The translations under genes were made by a program, and so were the position numbers. A model generated the notes under the pieces. The model was not told the DNA's origin. It saw nothing but the letters and a program-made list of their open reading frames with translations, and searched no databases. 64,000 bases of DNA from Streptomyces sp. WM6378 (GTDB lineage: Bacteria > Actinomycetota > Actinomycetes > Streptomycetales > Streptomycetaceae): assembly GCF_001279695.1 (NCBI RefSeq), contig NZ_LGDD01000001.1, positions 62,001-126,000 on the forward strand, in the 5' to 3' direction. Numbering within the stretch: position 1 is the stretch's first letter; the number at the start of each line of letters is the position of its first letter. Shown in pieces: positions 15,566-23,822 of this stretch.

Positions 15566-16578
15566 TCCTCTGTGCACGGTTCCACCTCCCTCCGATGTAT
15601 GAAGCGGCGCTGCCCGCCCTGATCACGCTGGCCGAGGGCCTCACCCCGGTCGTCCAGGCGCTCCCGCCCGACGGCGTCCTCGCCGATCTGGCCGGCGCCG
15701 AGAAGTACTTCGGCCAGGACGCCGGGCAGCTCGCCGCCGTCCTTCGGGTCCGCGCGCTCGCCCACTTCGGCCTGGACTGCGCGATCGGGCTCGCGCCCAA
15801 CCCGGCGCTGGCCAGGATGGCCGCGCGGGACGCCGGACCCGGCACGACCTGCACGGTGCGCCCGGACGAGGTGGACCGCTTCCTCGCCGCGAAGCCGGTC
15901 AGGGCCCTGGACGGCGTCGGACGCTCCACCGCCCGCACCCTCTGTGCGTACGGCCTCGACACGGTGGGGCGCCTCGCCGACGCTCCGCCGGGCACCGTCC
16001 AGCGGATCCTCGGCGCCCGGCCGGGCCGCGAACTCCAGGAGCGCGCCCGCGGTATCGACCGCACGCCCGTCGTGCCGCCCGCCTCCGTGCTCCCCCAAGC
16101 TCTCGGTTTCGGTCGAGCAGGGGGTGCGGGTGCCCCCATGACGGCCGCCGAACGCTCCTTCCCCCGCGACGAGTTGGACCCGGTACGCCACCGCCGGGCG
16201 CTGCTTTCCCTCGCCGAGGAACTCGGTGTCCGGCTGCGCGGCGCCGATCAGGTGTGCCGCTCCCTCAGCCTCACCGTGCGCTACGCCGACCGGTCCACCA
16301 CCACCCGCACCCGCAGCCTGCCCGAGCCCTCGGCCCACTCGCCCGCACTGGCCGGCCTGGCCTACGCCCTCCACGCGGCGCTCGGCTTGCAACGGGCCAG
16401 GGTCCGCGGCATCTCACTACGGGCCGAGGGTCTCGGGCCCGCCGAACTCGCCGCCCGCCAGCTGACGTTCGACCCCGAGGACGAGCGGGCCCGCCGCATC
16501 GAGGCGGTGGCCGACCGGGCCCGCGCCAGGTTCGGCCCCCGGGCCATCGTCCCGGGCACGCTGTCGGACGCGGCCTGA
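15562..16578 (+). CDS. ImuB-like, catalytically degenerate Y-family polymerase protein
   Basis: 338 residues; its ATG overlaps the dnaE2 stop (ATGA). It begins MILCARFHLPPMYEAALPAL where an active Y-family enzyme has a metal-binding DxDxFFA, and has DGVLADLAGAEKYFG where the SxDE pair should be, so the catalytic carboxylates are absent. The helix-hairpin-helix region (VRALDGVGRSTARTLCAYGL) and the little-finger part (SLSLTVRYADRSTTTRTRSL) are present. This matches ImuB, a scaffold that brings DnaE2 to the clamp. No ImuA/ImuA' gene and no C-terminal clamp motif were seen here. Residues about 176-192 are encoded by a palindromic repeat inserted in frame. Confidence 0.8.
   Translation: MILCARFHLPPMYEAALPALITLAEGLTPVVQALPPDGVLADLAGAEKYFGQDAGQLAAVLRVRALAHFGLDCAIGLAPNPALARMAARDAGPGTTCTVRPDEVDRFLAAKPVRALDGVGRSTARTLCAYGLDTVGRLADAPPGTVQRILGARPGRELQERARGIDRTPVVPPASVLPQALGFGRAGGAGAPMTAAERSFPRDELDPVRHRRALLSLAEELGVRLRGADQVCRSLSLTVRYADRSTTTRTRSLPEPSAHSPALAGLAYALHAALGLQRARVRGISLRAEGLGPAELAARQLTFDPEDERARRIEAVADRARARFGPRAIVPGTLSDAA
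16087..16140 (+). repeat. Palindromic dispersed-type repeat inside the imuB-like gene
   Basis: A hairpin element: CCCCC (16092-16096) pairs with GGGGG (16120-16124) and GCTC (16099-16102) with GAGC (16115-16118), followed by GGGTGCCCCCATG. Sequences of this kind normally lie between genes in Streptomyces. Here it stays in frame and adds about 17 residues rich in Gly and Ala. Confidence 0.6.
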
Positions 16579-16672
16579 GACGGGTGGGTTGGGGGCGGGG
16601 GCCGTTTCAGGAACCCCCGATCCGGAAGGGGCGCCTTCGAGGAAGCCGTAAGGCCGCTCGCCAGGACGGCCT

Positions 16673-17359
16673 TCAGGAAGCCAGCCGCTTCTTGACGTCG
16701 GCCACCTGGGGCCCGGAGTCGACCGGTGGGATCGTCCAGCGGTTCTCGGACTTGGTGGCGTCCGTGTAGACGAGCGTGCCTCCCCCCTTGGCCTGTTCCG
16801 GTGTGAGGTCGAAGACCTCGGAGCGCATCTGGTAGGTCCCCGGCTCGATCTTGCCGACGCCGCTGTACCCGGTCACCAGGACCTTGTACGCGGTGCCGTT
16901 CCCCTCGGCGACGCTCTGCCCGTTGGCCGCGATCCAACGCCAGCCGCCCTTGGTTCCGTTGGCGCTGGCGGGCTCCTCGTCCGCGGCGTTCGCCGTCAGC
17001 GAGGCGTCTTTGGTGGTGATGACCGCGAAGGTGCCGAACCGCGAGGTCGTTCCATCTCCCTCCTTGGTGTAGACGACGGTCGTGGGCGTGATTTCCAGGA
17101 TGCCGACGAGCTTGGTCCCCACGGTCCGGGACGGCACGCCGAGCGCCAGAGCGGCCTGCCCGGCCCCTGGGTCCGAACCCGGCGTGGCCGAGCCGTCCCC
17201 GGGGGTGCTGGCGGGCGTGGCCGCGGGCGTTGCGGTGGACGGCTGCCCGCCAGCGGGCTGAGAGGCGGACGGCTTGTTGCCGGACCCGCCGCCTCCGGGA
17301 TTGCAGGCGGTCAGGGTGAGACAGGTGGTGGCGGCGGTCGCGAGCAGGATCTTGCGCAT
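16673..17359 (-). CDS. Secreted lipoprotein of unknown function
   Basis: 228 residues from the ATG at 17359, which has GGGGGGAAC upstream; a TTG four codons earlier is less likely. The signal peptide ends in a lipobox LTAC, so Cys is lipidated. A low-complexity linker of Gly, Ser, Pro, Thr and Ala (about residues 20-75) leads to a soluble domain of about 150 residues (VGILEITPTTVVYTKEGDG, GKIEPGTYQMRSEVFDLTPE) that I do not recognise. It lies convergent to the imuB-like gene. Likely displayed on the outer face of the membrane. Confidence 0.75.
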   Translation of the reverse strand: MRKILLATAATTCLTLTACNPGGGGSGNKPSASQPAGGQPSTATPAATPASTPGDGSATPGSDPGAGQAALALGVPSRTVGTKLVGILEITPTTVVYTKEGDGTTSRFGTFAVITTKDASLTANAADEEPASANGTKGGWRWIAANGQSVAEGNGTAYKVLVTGYSGVGKIEPGTYQMRSEVFDLTPEQAKGGGTLVYTDATKSENRWTIPPVDSGPQVADVKKRLAS

Positions 17360-17564
17360 GGTTCCCCCCAAGGCATTGGCACTCGCCGTGAACGTACCGC
17401 GATGGGGGTGATACCCAGCGTGAAGTCGCCGGACTGGGACGAACAGGGGGCGTGTCGTTGCGAACTCCCGACAACCGGGCCGGAGTTGAGAGGAATCCAG
17501 GCAACTGGGCCTTGCGCGCCCGGCGCTTCAGGCGGCGGTTTCGGCTGCCCTCCGGTTCTGTGGT

Positions 17565-18365
17565 TCACGTTCCCGAAGCCAACCGCGCACCCCCGTCCAC
17601 CGTCAGTACGACGCCGGTCGTGAAGCTGTTGCCAACGAGGAACGAGATCGCGTCCGCAATGTCCTCGGGGTGGCCGCAGCGGCCGGCCGGGGTGGACTTG
17701 GCGTAGGCCGCGAACGTCTCCGCCTTGGCGTCCGCGTCCATCCAGTCCCACCAAGGGGTGTCCACTATGCCCGGCGACACCGCGTTGAAGCGGACCGGGG
17801 CCAACTCCACCGCGAGGACCGGGACCATCGCCGCCACCGACGCGTTGACCGCGGCCAGGCCGGCCGTGCCGGGCATCGCGGCGCCTGCCGAAGCCGCGGT
17901 CACGAAGGTGATCGAGCCGGTGGGGGAGAGGACGTCGAGCGCGGCCCGCGCGGTGAGGCTGTGGGCTATCAGCTTGCCCTCGGTGGCTTGGCGCAGCGCA
18001 TCGGTCGTCACCGAGCGGAACGGTCCGGCGGCCGTGGAGCCGGTCGCCGCGACGACCACGTGGTCGACCCGGCCGAGCCCCGCGAAGAACTCTTGCGTGG
18101 CCGCCTCGTCCTGGGCGTCCACGACCGACCCGCTCACCCTGCCCGGCGTTCCGGACGTGCCGGACCTGTCCGGCGTTCCGGATGTGCCGGACGCGTCAGG
18201 CGTGCTCAACGTGTCCGCCAGCGCGGCCAGTTCATCCAGCGCGTCCCGCAGTCGCTCGGGGTTGCGGCCGGTGACGACGACGTCCCTGCCCTCGCTCAGC
18301 TGGCGGCGCGCCGCGGCCAGGCCGATGCCGGAGGTGCCGCCGATGATCACAACTCGCTCGTTCAT
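17565..18365 (-). CDS. Atypical short-chain dehydrogenase/reductase
   Basis: 266 residues from the ATG at 18365 (MNERVVIIGGTSGIGLAAAR). The NAD(P) loop GGTSGIG and VAATGSTAAG are intact, and the C-terminal LAVELAPVRFNAVSPGIVDT and TVDGGARLASGT are typical SDR. The catalytic Tyr-x-x-x-Lys is absent: the expected position reads GLAAVNAS. This form is known among actinobacterial SDRs annotated from sequence alone. Residues about 75-100 contain an extra Gly/Thr/Ser/Pro-rich repeat. It is divergent from a TetR gene with an inverted repeat between them, so the regulator probably controls it. Confidence 0.8.
   Translation of the reverse strand: MNERVVIIGGTSGIGLAAARRQLSEGRDVVVTGRNPERLRDALDELAALADTLSTPDASGTSGTPDRSGTSGTPGRVSGSVVDAQDEAATQEFFAGLGRVDHVVVAATGSTAAGPFRSVTTDALRQATEGKLIAHSLTARAALDVLSPTGSITFVTAASAGAAMPGTAGLAAVNASVAAMVPVLAVELAPVRFNAVSPGIVDTPWWDWMDADAKAETFAAYAKSTPAGRCGHPEDIADAISFLVGNSFTTGVVLTVDGGARLASGT
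18150..18216. repeat. Imperfect tandem repeat within the SDR gene
   Basis: Two adjacent related copies, each containing GTTCCGGA(T/C)GTGCCGGAC and about 30 bases long, encode the repeated SGTSGTP of the protein. The segment falls in a surface loop of the Rossmann fold. Confidence 0.5.
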
Positions 18366-18419
18366 GACGCAGTCCTTCCAGGCCCTCTCGTGAGGGTCTT
18401 CACGCTTTTCGAGGCTCAC

Positions 18420-18445
18420 TGCCTCGTAAAGAGTATTCCGAGGCA
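18420..18445. promoter_or_regulatory. Candidate TetR operator between the SDR and tetR genes
   Basis: TGCCTCG (18420-18426) and CGAGGCA (18439-18445) are perfect 7-base arms with a 12-base spacer, in the divergent promoter region 22 bases before the tetR start. Confidence 0.5.
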
Positions 18446-18467
18446 TCGTGTCTTGTAAACTGCCCGC

Positions 18468-19127
18468 ATGAAGAAAATCGAGAACGGATCACAGGGCGGG
18501 CCCGCGGACGGCTCCCCGCCTCGCGGGCGCCCCCGCAGCGAGGCGGCCAGGCGCTCGGTGCTCGACGCCGCGCTGGAGCTCTGCCGCCGCGACGGCTACC
18601 AGGAACTGACGATCAAGGGCATTGCCGACGAGGCCCAGGTCGGCCGGCAGACCGTCTACCGCTGGTGGCCCACCAAGCAGGACGTCCTGCTCGAAGTGCT
18701 GACCGAGCTGCCGCACCGCAGCCCCGCCGAGCTCTTCCCCGACACCGGGGACGTATACCGAGACGTCGAGGAACTGCTCGGCCACACCTTCCGGCTGACC
18801 CGCGGCGCCACCGGCCGGGCCGTGGTCGGGCTGATGGCCGACGCGCAAGCGGACGCCTCGCTCGCCCGCAGGCTGCAGGAAGAGGTGATCGCCCCGCGCC
18901 GCGCTGCGCTGCGCGAGATCCTCGAACGGGGCATTGAACGCGGCCAGTTGCGCCAGAACGGCGCCGCGTCTCTCGACCTGGCGGTCGACTTCGCCTTCGG
19001 CGTGATGTGGTACCGCCTGCTCAGCGGCCACGCCCCGGTCGACGAACCGCTCGCAGCGGAGATCGCCGCCGCGTTGGGACCGCTGCTCGGAAGCCCCGGA
19101 AGCGGGGCGGCGGGGCGGCGGTCCTGA
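18468..19127 (+). CDS. TetR/AcrR family regulator
   Basis: 219 residues. The helix-turn-helix covers about residues 25-70 (VLDAALELCRRDGYQELTIKGI, then AQVGRQTVYRWWPTKQDVLLE), followed by a helical ligand domain (TetR_C_11-like by its GRAVVGLMADAQAD segment). Divergent from the atypical SDR gene, with a shared region of about 100 bases that holds an inverted repeat. It probably represses that SDR gene and itself; the ligand is unknown. Confidence 0.88.
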   Translation: MKKIENGSQGGPADGSPPRGRPRSEAARRSVLDAALELCRRDGYQELTIKGIADEAQVGRQTVYRWWPTKQDVLLEVLTELPHRSPAELFPDTGDVYRDVEELLGHTFRLTRGATGRAVVGLMADAQADASLARRLQEEVIAPRRAALREILERGIERGQLRQNGAASLDLAVDFAFGVMWYRLLSGHAPVDEPLAAEIAAALGPLLGSPGSGAAGRRS

Positions 19128-19369
19128 CGCCGTGATCCGCGCGGAAGGCGTCCGGAAGCCGAACCTCGAACCCGTCGTCAGCACGTCGAAAGCACATCGA
19201 ATTCGCGACACGACACTTTTTACTGACGCGTAACTTCACTCCTACGCTACCCGTGCGTAATTTGGCGTGAGCACGCCCCGTACGCACCCAGTACGGCTCC
19301 TCACTTGTGGTCCGGGCCGCAGGGCGAACCCCCCATCGCAACTCCCTTGAGCCGCAAGGAGATCACCCG

Positions 19370-20230
19370 ATGCTGCCCTGGAAACGTGTGCTCAGACCGC
19401 TGTCGGCGCTTTTGCTCGCCGCCGCGGCCTCGCTCGCCCCGGCAACCGCCGCGCACGCCCAGTCCGCGCCGAGCAGTGGCTGGAACGACTACTCCTGCAA
19501 GCCGTCCGCCGCCCATCCCCGCCCCGTCGTCCTCGTACACGGAACGTTCGGCAACGGCACCGACAACTGGCTGGCCCTCGCCCCGTATCTGGTCAACCGC
19601 GGGTACTGCGTCTTCTCCCTCGACTACGGCCAGCTTCCCGGCGTGCCCCTGTTCGACGGGCTCGGCCCCATCGACAAGTCGGCGGCCCAGCTCGCCACCT
19701 TCGTCGACAAGGTGCTCGCGGCGACCGGCACGCCCAAGGCGGACCTGGTCGGCCACTCCCAGGGCGGCATGATGCCGCGCTGGTACCTGAAGTTCCTCGG
19801 CGGCGCCTCCAAGGTCAACGCCCTCGTCGGGATCGCCCCCGACAACCACGGCACCACCCTCGACGGCCTCACCCAGCTCCTGCCGTACTTCCCCGGCGCC
19901 CAGGACCTGCTGACACTCGCCACCCCGGGACTCGCCGACCAGATGGCCGGATCGGCCTTCGTCACCAAGCTGAACCAGGGCGGCGACACCGTCCCCGGAG
20001 TTCACTACACGGTCATCGCGACCAAGTACGACGAGGTGGTCACCCCCTACCGCTCGCAGTTCCTGGACGGCCCCGACGTCAACAACGTCCTCATCCAGGA
20101 CAAGTGCGCGCTCGACCTCTCCGAACACGTGGCCATCGGCCTCACCGACCGCGTCGCCTACCACGAGGTGGCCAACGCGCTGGATCCGGCGCACGCCACC
20201 CCCACCACCTGCGCCTCCGTCATCGGCTGA
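19370..20230 (+). CDS. Secreted lipase/esterase (lipase class 2, EstA type)
   Basis: 286 residues from the ATG at 19370, with AAGGAG eleven bases upstream. A signal peptide (LSALLLAAAASLAPATAAHA) is followed by an alpha/beta hydrolase with VVLVHGTFGNGTDNW (oxyanion region), nucleophile Ser130 in GHSQGG, and later Asp (IATKYDEVVTPYRS) and His (DLSEHVAI). Cys residues near both ends (YSCKPS, QDKCALD and TTCASV) suggest disulfides. It resembles Streptomyces extracellular triacylglycerol lipases that hydrolyse short to long acyl esters. A single-gene unit ending in a strong terminator. Confidence 0.88.
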   Translation: MLPWKRVLRPLSALLLAAAASLAPATAAHAQSAPSSGWNDYSCKPSAAHPRPVVLVHGTFGNGTDNWLALAPYLVNRGYCVFSLDYGQLPGVPLFDGLGPIDKSAAQLATFVDKVLAATGTPKADLVGHSQGGMMPRWYLKFLGGASKVNALVGIAPDNHGTTLDGLTQLLPYFPGAQDLLTLATPGLADQMAGSAFVTKLNQGGDTVPGVHYTVIATKYDEVVTPYRSQFLDGPDVNNVLIQDKCALDLSEHVAIGLTDRVAYHEVANALDPAHATPTTCASVIG

Positions 20231-20259
20231 CCCGCCGTCGGACCGTGCGACCGTACGCG

Positions 20260-20290
20260 ACCGCCCCTCACGGCAGCCGGGAGGGGCGGT
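20260..20290. terminator. Bidirectional terminator between lipase and LPMO genes
   Basis: ACCGCCCCTC (20260-20269) and GAGGGGCGGT (20281-20290) are perfect 10-base arms with an 11-base loop, between convergent genes. Confidence 0.7.
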
Positions 20291-20304
20291 GTGTGGCGCG
20301 CGGG

Positions 20305-21333
20305 TCAGCGGCAGTGGCGGCCCGCCGCCGCGGCCTTGCGGCGCAGCGTCGCGAAGAGCGCCGCGGCGCCGACGGCGATCGCACCCGCGCCCCCGATGGC
20401 GAGGTACGGGGTGCTGCTGTCGCCCCCGGTCTCGGCGAGGTTCCGCGTGCCGGTCGCGGCGACCGGAGCGGCCGCGGCGCCGTCCGGCTGCGGCTGGTTG
20501 CCGGTTGTTCCGGCCTCTGCCGCAGGCGCGGTGCTCGGCTGCGTCCCCGTGGTCGCGCCGCCGTGGTGGTGCTGGACCGTCGACTTGGACGCGCCGTCCG
20601 CGATCTCCTTGTCGGTGGGGGCGGAGGCCGCCGGAGCGGGGGCGCCCGCCGCACCGCTGTCCTTGCCGAACACCACGTCGGAGCAGGTGTAGAAGGCCTC
20701 GGGGCTGTCCGAGCGCTGCCAGATCGAGTAGATCAGGTGGCGTCCCGAACGGGCCGGGACCTTCCCGTCGAAGACGTAGTCGCCGCCCTGCATCGGCGGG
20801 TCGGTGACCTTGACGAACGGCGTCGCCTCCAGGTCCGACCACTTCAGCGGCTTCGACGGGTCGTAGCCGTCCTTGGTGATGTACAGCTCGAACGAGCCCT
20901 TGTGCGGCGCCGTTCCCTTGTAGTGGAAGGTGTGGCTGCCCGCCGACAGCTTGGTGGCCGGCCAGTCGGCGCGAGGCAGGTCCAGACCCTTGTACTTGTC
21001 GTTGCCGCCGCTGCACAGCTTCCCGTCCGGGATGATCTCCTTCGACTTGCCCGCGGCGTTGGCCACGTTCACCGCGTTCCAGTCGTAGAAGGCCTGCGCA
21101 CCGCTGACCGCGACGGCGGCCTTGCACGCCGCCGACCTGGGGCTCTCGGGGCCCTCCGCGTAACAGGCCGAGACCCGGCTGACCGGGTCCGTCATGGAAC
21201 CGTGGGCCGCGGCGGGCCCGGCCGCGAGCCCCGTCAGAGCGAGCGGCGTGAAGCCGAGCGCGGCGACGACGGCGGCCCTGCGCCGACGGGGTCCCCGCTG
21301 CTCGAACGCGGTGGAGAGCTTGGGGAAGGTCAT
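20305..21333 (-). CDS. AA10 lytic polysaccharide monooxygenase with sortase anchor
   Basis: 342 residues. The signal peptide ends AAA and the mature protein begins HGSMTDPVSR, so His44 becomes the N-terminal copper ligand; His144 (TAPHKGSF) completes the histidine brace. The AA10 domain covers about residues 44-222. A linker of about 70 residues rich in Ala, Pro, Thr and Gly follows. The C-terminus has LAETG (299-303), a hydrophobic helix and a basic tail (LRRK), the signal for class E sortase attachment. The enzyme oxidatively cleaves chitin or cellulose and would here be held in the wall. Streptomyces AA10 proteins are more often freely secreted. Confidence 0.92.
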   Translation of the reverse strand: MTFPKLSTAFEQRGPRRRRAAVVAALGFTPLALTGLAAGPAAAHGSMTDPVSRVSACYAEGPESPRSAACKAAVAVSGAQAFYDWNAVNVANAAGKSKEIIPDGKLCSGGNDKYKGLDLPRADWPATKLSAGSHTFHYKGTAPHKGSFELYITKDGYDPSKPLKWSDLEATPFVKVTDPPMQGGDYVFDGKVPARSGRHLIYSIWQRSDSPEAFYTCSDVVFGKDSGAAGAPAPAASAPTDKEIADGASKSTVQHHHGGATTGTQPSTAPAAEAGTTGNQPQPDGAAAAPVAATGTRNLAETGGDSSTPYLAIGGAGAIAVGAAALFATLRRKAAAAGRHCR

Positions 21334-21538
21334 CGTGGCGTACTCCTTCGATGGTGCACGGGCATGGGGCGTGGGGGTTGCTGCAACTGCCGGAGGTCCC
21401 GTCCGGCGATCAGCACGCTAGCCCCGCGAAACCGTGAAATCCCCTGCTGGGAGCGGGGGATGGCGATCCTTATGGTCGAGTTAAGGAGCCACTCAGAAGC
21501 GATTAAGAACGGGCCCTTCCGCGACGTACCGTGACCCC

Positions 21539-22015
21539 ATGAACGATGAGATCCGGCTCGCCAACCCCGACGACGTGCCCCGCGTGAAGGAGGTCACCGA
21601 CGCCGCCTACCGCCCCTACATCGAACGGATCGGCGTCGTGCCCGTCCCCATGGAGGCCGACCATGCGGCGAACGTCGCGGAGGGGCGGGTCTTCGTCGCC
21701 GGTGATCCGGTCGTCGGGGTCCTGGTCCTCGTCCCGGAGCCGGACCACCTCTTCCTCGATTCGATCTCCGTCCACCCCGACGTCAGGGGCACCGGCCTCG
21801 GGCGCAGGCTGCTGCACTTCGTGGACGAGCACGCGCGGGCGCTCGGCCTGCCCGAGGTTCGGCTCTACACCAACGCGATGATGTGGGAGAACCAGAAGAT
21901 CTATCCGCGGTACGGGTACGAACTCGTCGAGCGGCGGGTGGACGGGCCCTACGACCGCCTCCACTACCGCAAGGTGCTCGGCCCGCGATCCGGTGGTGAG
22001 GCGGGCAGGGGCTGA
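21539..22015 (+). CDS. GNAT family N-acetyltransferase
   Basis: 158 residues. The fold is recognisable from DEIRLANPDDVPRVKEVTDA at the N-terminus, DSISVHPDVRGTGLGRRLLH (the acetyl-CoA pyrophosphate loop, RGTGLG) and LYTNAMMWENQKIYPRYGYE. Substrate unknown. A methyltransferase gene follows 41 bases downstream in the same direction and may be co-transcribed. Confidence 0.88.
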   Translation: MNDEIRLANPDDVPRVKEVTDAAYRPYIERIGVVPVPMEADHAANVAEGRVFVAGDPVVGVLVLVPEPDHLFLDSISVHPDVRGTGLGRRLLHFVDEHARALGLPEVRLYTNAMMWENQKIYPRYGYELVERRVDGPYDRLHYRKVLGPRSGGEAGRG

Positions 22016-22056
22016 TCGCCGGGCCGATTGTCAGTGGTGCCTGGCACGATCGGGGC

Positions 22057-22647
22057 ATGGACATCGACTGGGACGAAGAGGCCGACACGTTCGACGAGCA
22101 GCCCGACCACGGGCTGCTCGACCCCTCGGTGCGGGCCGCGTGGGACGAGCGCCTCGCGGGGTGGCTGCCGGACCGGGCGGGCGAGCTTCTCGACCTGGGG
22201 TGCGGCACCGGGAGCTTGTCGCTGCTCGCCGCCGGGCGGGGCCACCGGATCACGGCCGTCGACCTGTCGCCCCGGATGTCCGAGCGGGCCCGCGCCAAGC
22301 TGGCCGGCACCGGCGCCGAGGTGCTGACCGGGGACGCGGCGCGGCCGCCCGTCGAAGGCCGCACCTTCGACGTGATCCTGGCCCGCCACGTGGTGTGGGC
22401 CCTGCCCGACCACGAAGCGGCGCTGCGGCACTGGTGGTCGCTGCTGCGGCCGGGCGGCCGGCTGATCCTGGTCGAGGGCGTGTGGGGCGACACCGGCATA
22501 CCCGCCGAGCAACTCACTTCCGCGCTCGGCGAGTTGAAGGCCGAGGCGCGCTACGAACGGCTGTCGGGGGACGCGCGGCTCTGGGGACGCGAGGTGGACG
22601 ATGAACGGTATGTGGTGGTCGCCACGGCGGTGCCGGTCGTGGCCTGA
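22057..22647 (+). CDS. Class I SAM-dependent methyltransferase
   Basis: 196 residues. Motif I LLDLGCGTGSLSLLAAGRG binds SAM, VDLSPRMSERA carries the acidic residue that holds the ribose, and ILARHVVWALPDHEAAL and LLRPGGRLILVEGVWG follow in the order expected of the UbiE/BioC-like group. The acceptor cannot be inferred. No obvious ribosome site; translation may depend on the preceding GNAT gene. Confidence 0.85.
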   Translation: MDIDWDEEADTFDEQPDHGLLDPSVRAAWDERLAGWLPDRAGELLDLGCGTGSLSLLAAGRGHRITAVDLSPRMSERARAKLAGTGAEVLTGDAARPPVEGRTFDVILARHVVWALPDHEAALRHWWSLLRPGGRLILVEGVWGDTGIPAEQLTSALGELKAEARYERLSGDARLWGREVDDERYVVVATAVPVVA

Positions 22648-22728
22648 CCGAGGCACCGGGGGCACGGGCGCCGCGCACGACGGCCCGCCGACGCCCCGGC
22701 CGCGCCGCCCCGCACGGCGTACGCTCCC

Positions 22729-22753
22729 GCAGGCCTGGCAGGCCTGGCAGGCC
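22729..22753. repeat. Nine-base tandem repeat, about 2.8 copies
   Basis: The unit GCAGGCCTG occurs nearly three times in a row, just after the stop of the minus-strand DUF402 gene. It probably arose by slippage. Confidence 0.7.
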
Positions 22754-22762
22754 CGACGGCCC

Positions 22763-23263
22763 TCAGTCGATCAGTGCCGTGAACTGGCCGAGTTTCGCGA
22801 GGAGTTCAAGCTCATCCAGGGCGGCCACGGCGCGGGTGGCGGCCTCCGGGTCGCACTCGGCCAGGCCGCTCTCGGCGAACTCGTCCTCGTCCAGGCGCAG
22901 TACGGTCGCGCCGTCGGCCGAGACCCAGAGGTCGAGGTCCAGGTCCTCGGCGATCAGCTCGCCGCCCCGGACCACGGCGGGCCGGGTGATGTCGCAGTAC
23001 CAGCCCTTCAGCACCGAGTCTGCGTCGCGGACCTCCTTCACGGCGTACCAGCGGTCGCGCCAGTAGTGCTCGGTGAACACATCGCCCGGCTCGAACCGTA
23101 CGAAGCCGAAGTCACGGACGCCTTCCGCCGCCCAGGGGGCGCGCACGCTCACCCTGGTCCCGTCGTCGGACACCACCGACGCCGGGTAACGCAGCTTCGT
23201 GCGCCCGGCCTTGACCAGGACGACCTCGATACGGGTGCCGGCCTCGGCCGAGCTCGCGGACAT
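22763..23263 (-). CDS. DUF402 domain protein
   Basis: 166 residues from the ATG at 23263, which has GGAGG upstream; a long upstream open frame is not coding. The DUF402 core is visible as FGFVRFEPGDVFTEHYWRDR, then WYAVKEVRDA, GWYCDITRPAVV and LDLDLWVSADG, with the acidic and aromatic residues that in related proteins (the FomD/Ntdp type) line a nucleotide-diphosphate hydrolase site. Whether this member is catalytic is unknown. Divergent from a GntR gene across about 180 bases. Confidence 0.8.
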   Translation of the reverse strand: MSASSAEAGTRIEVVLVKAGRTKLRYPASVVSDDGTRVSVRAPWAAEGVRDFGFVRFEPGDVFTEHYWRDRWYAVKEVRDADSVLKGWYCDITRPAVVRGGELIAEDLDLDLWVSADGATVLRLDEDEFAESGLAECDPEAATRAVAALDELELLAKLGQFTALID

Positions 23264-23447
23264 GACGTACCTCCGTGGCACATATCTCGTAGCGGAAGGA
23301 TTTCGCACGGTACGTGGGGCCGCAGGTCGGGTGCCTCCCATTTTCGAGGGGGGCTGGCCGAATGCTCTCCGCTTCCCTGGGGCGAGTCGGCCCCGCCCAC
23401 GGCCCGCCCGTTTTCGTGGAGCACGGCCGCGGGGGAGAATCGGAGCT

Positions 23448-23822
23448 GTGACCCTCAAGATCGTGATTGACCAGGGCGTGGCCACCGCGCCGTACGAGCA
23501 ACTGCGCGCCCAGATCGCCGACCGGGCCAGGTCCGGAAAGCTGCCGGTGGGCTACAAACTGCCCACGGTCCGTGGCCTCGCGGAGGATCTCGGGCTCGCC
23601 GCGAACACGGTGGCCAAGGCGTACCGGGCCCTTGAGGCGGACGGGGTCATCGAGACCCGGGGCCGCAACGGGACGTTCGTCGCGGCGGCCGGGGACGCGT
23701 CCGAACGGCTCGCGGCGGTGGCCGCGGCGGCGTACGCGGGGGAGGTCCTGCGGCTCGGGCTCGGGCGGGACGCGGCTCGCTCGGCGGTGGAAGAGGCGTT
23801 GCGGGCGGCGTACGGGAAGTAG
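23448..23822 (+). CDS. GntR family regulator (YtrA type)
   Basis: 124 residues from the GTG at 23448 (GGAG just upstream). The winged helix is complete: APYEQLRAQIADRARSGKLP, YKLPTVRGLAEDLGLAANTV, AKAYRALEADGVIETRGRNG. Only a short helical tail (AAYAGEVLRLGLGRDAAR) follows, which fits the YtrA subfamily that usually controls ABC transporters or envelope functions. No such target is adjacent. Confidence 0.85.
   Translation: MTLKIVIDQGVATAPYEQLRAQIADRARSGKLPVGYKLPTVRGLAEDLGLAANTVAKAYRALEADGVIETRGRNGTFVAAAGDASERLAAVAAAAYAGEVLRLGLGRDAARSAVEEALRAAYGK

Noticed and set aside
12638..15577. Very long open frame antisense to dnaE2
   Set aside because: It mirrors the GC-rich third positions of dnaE2, contains long Arg/Gly/Val runs and has no recognisable domain or ribosome site.
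22729..22753. Possible CRISPR-like array
   Set aside because: The units are only 9 bases, adjacent without spacers; simple slippage.
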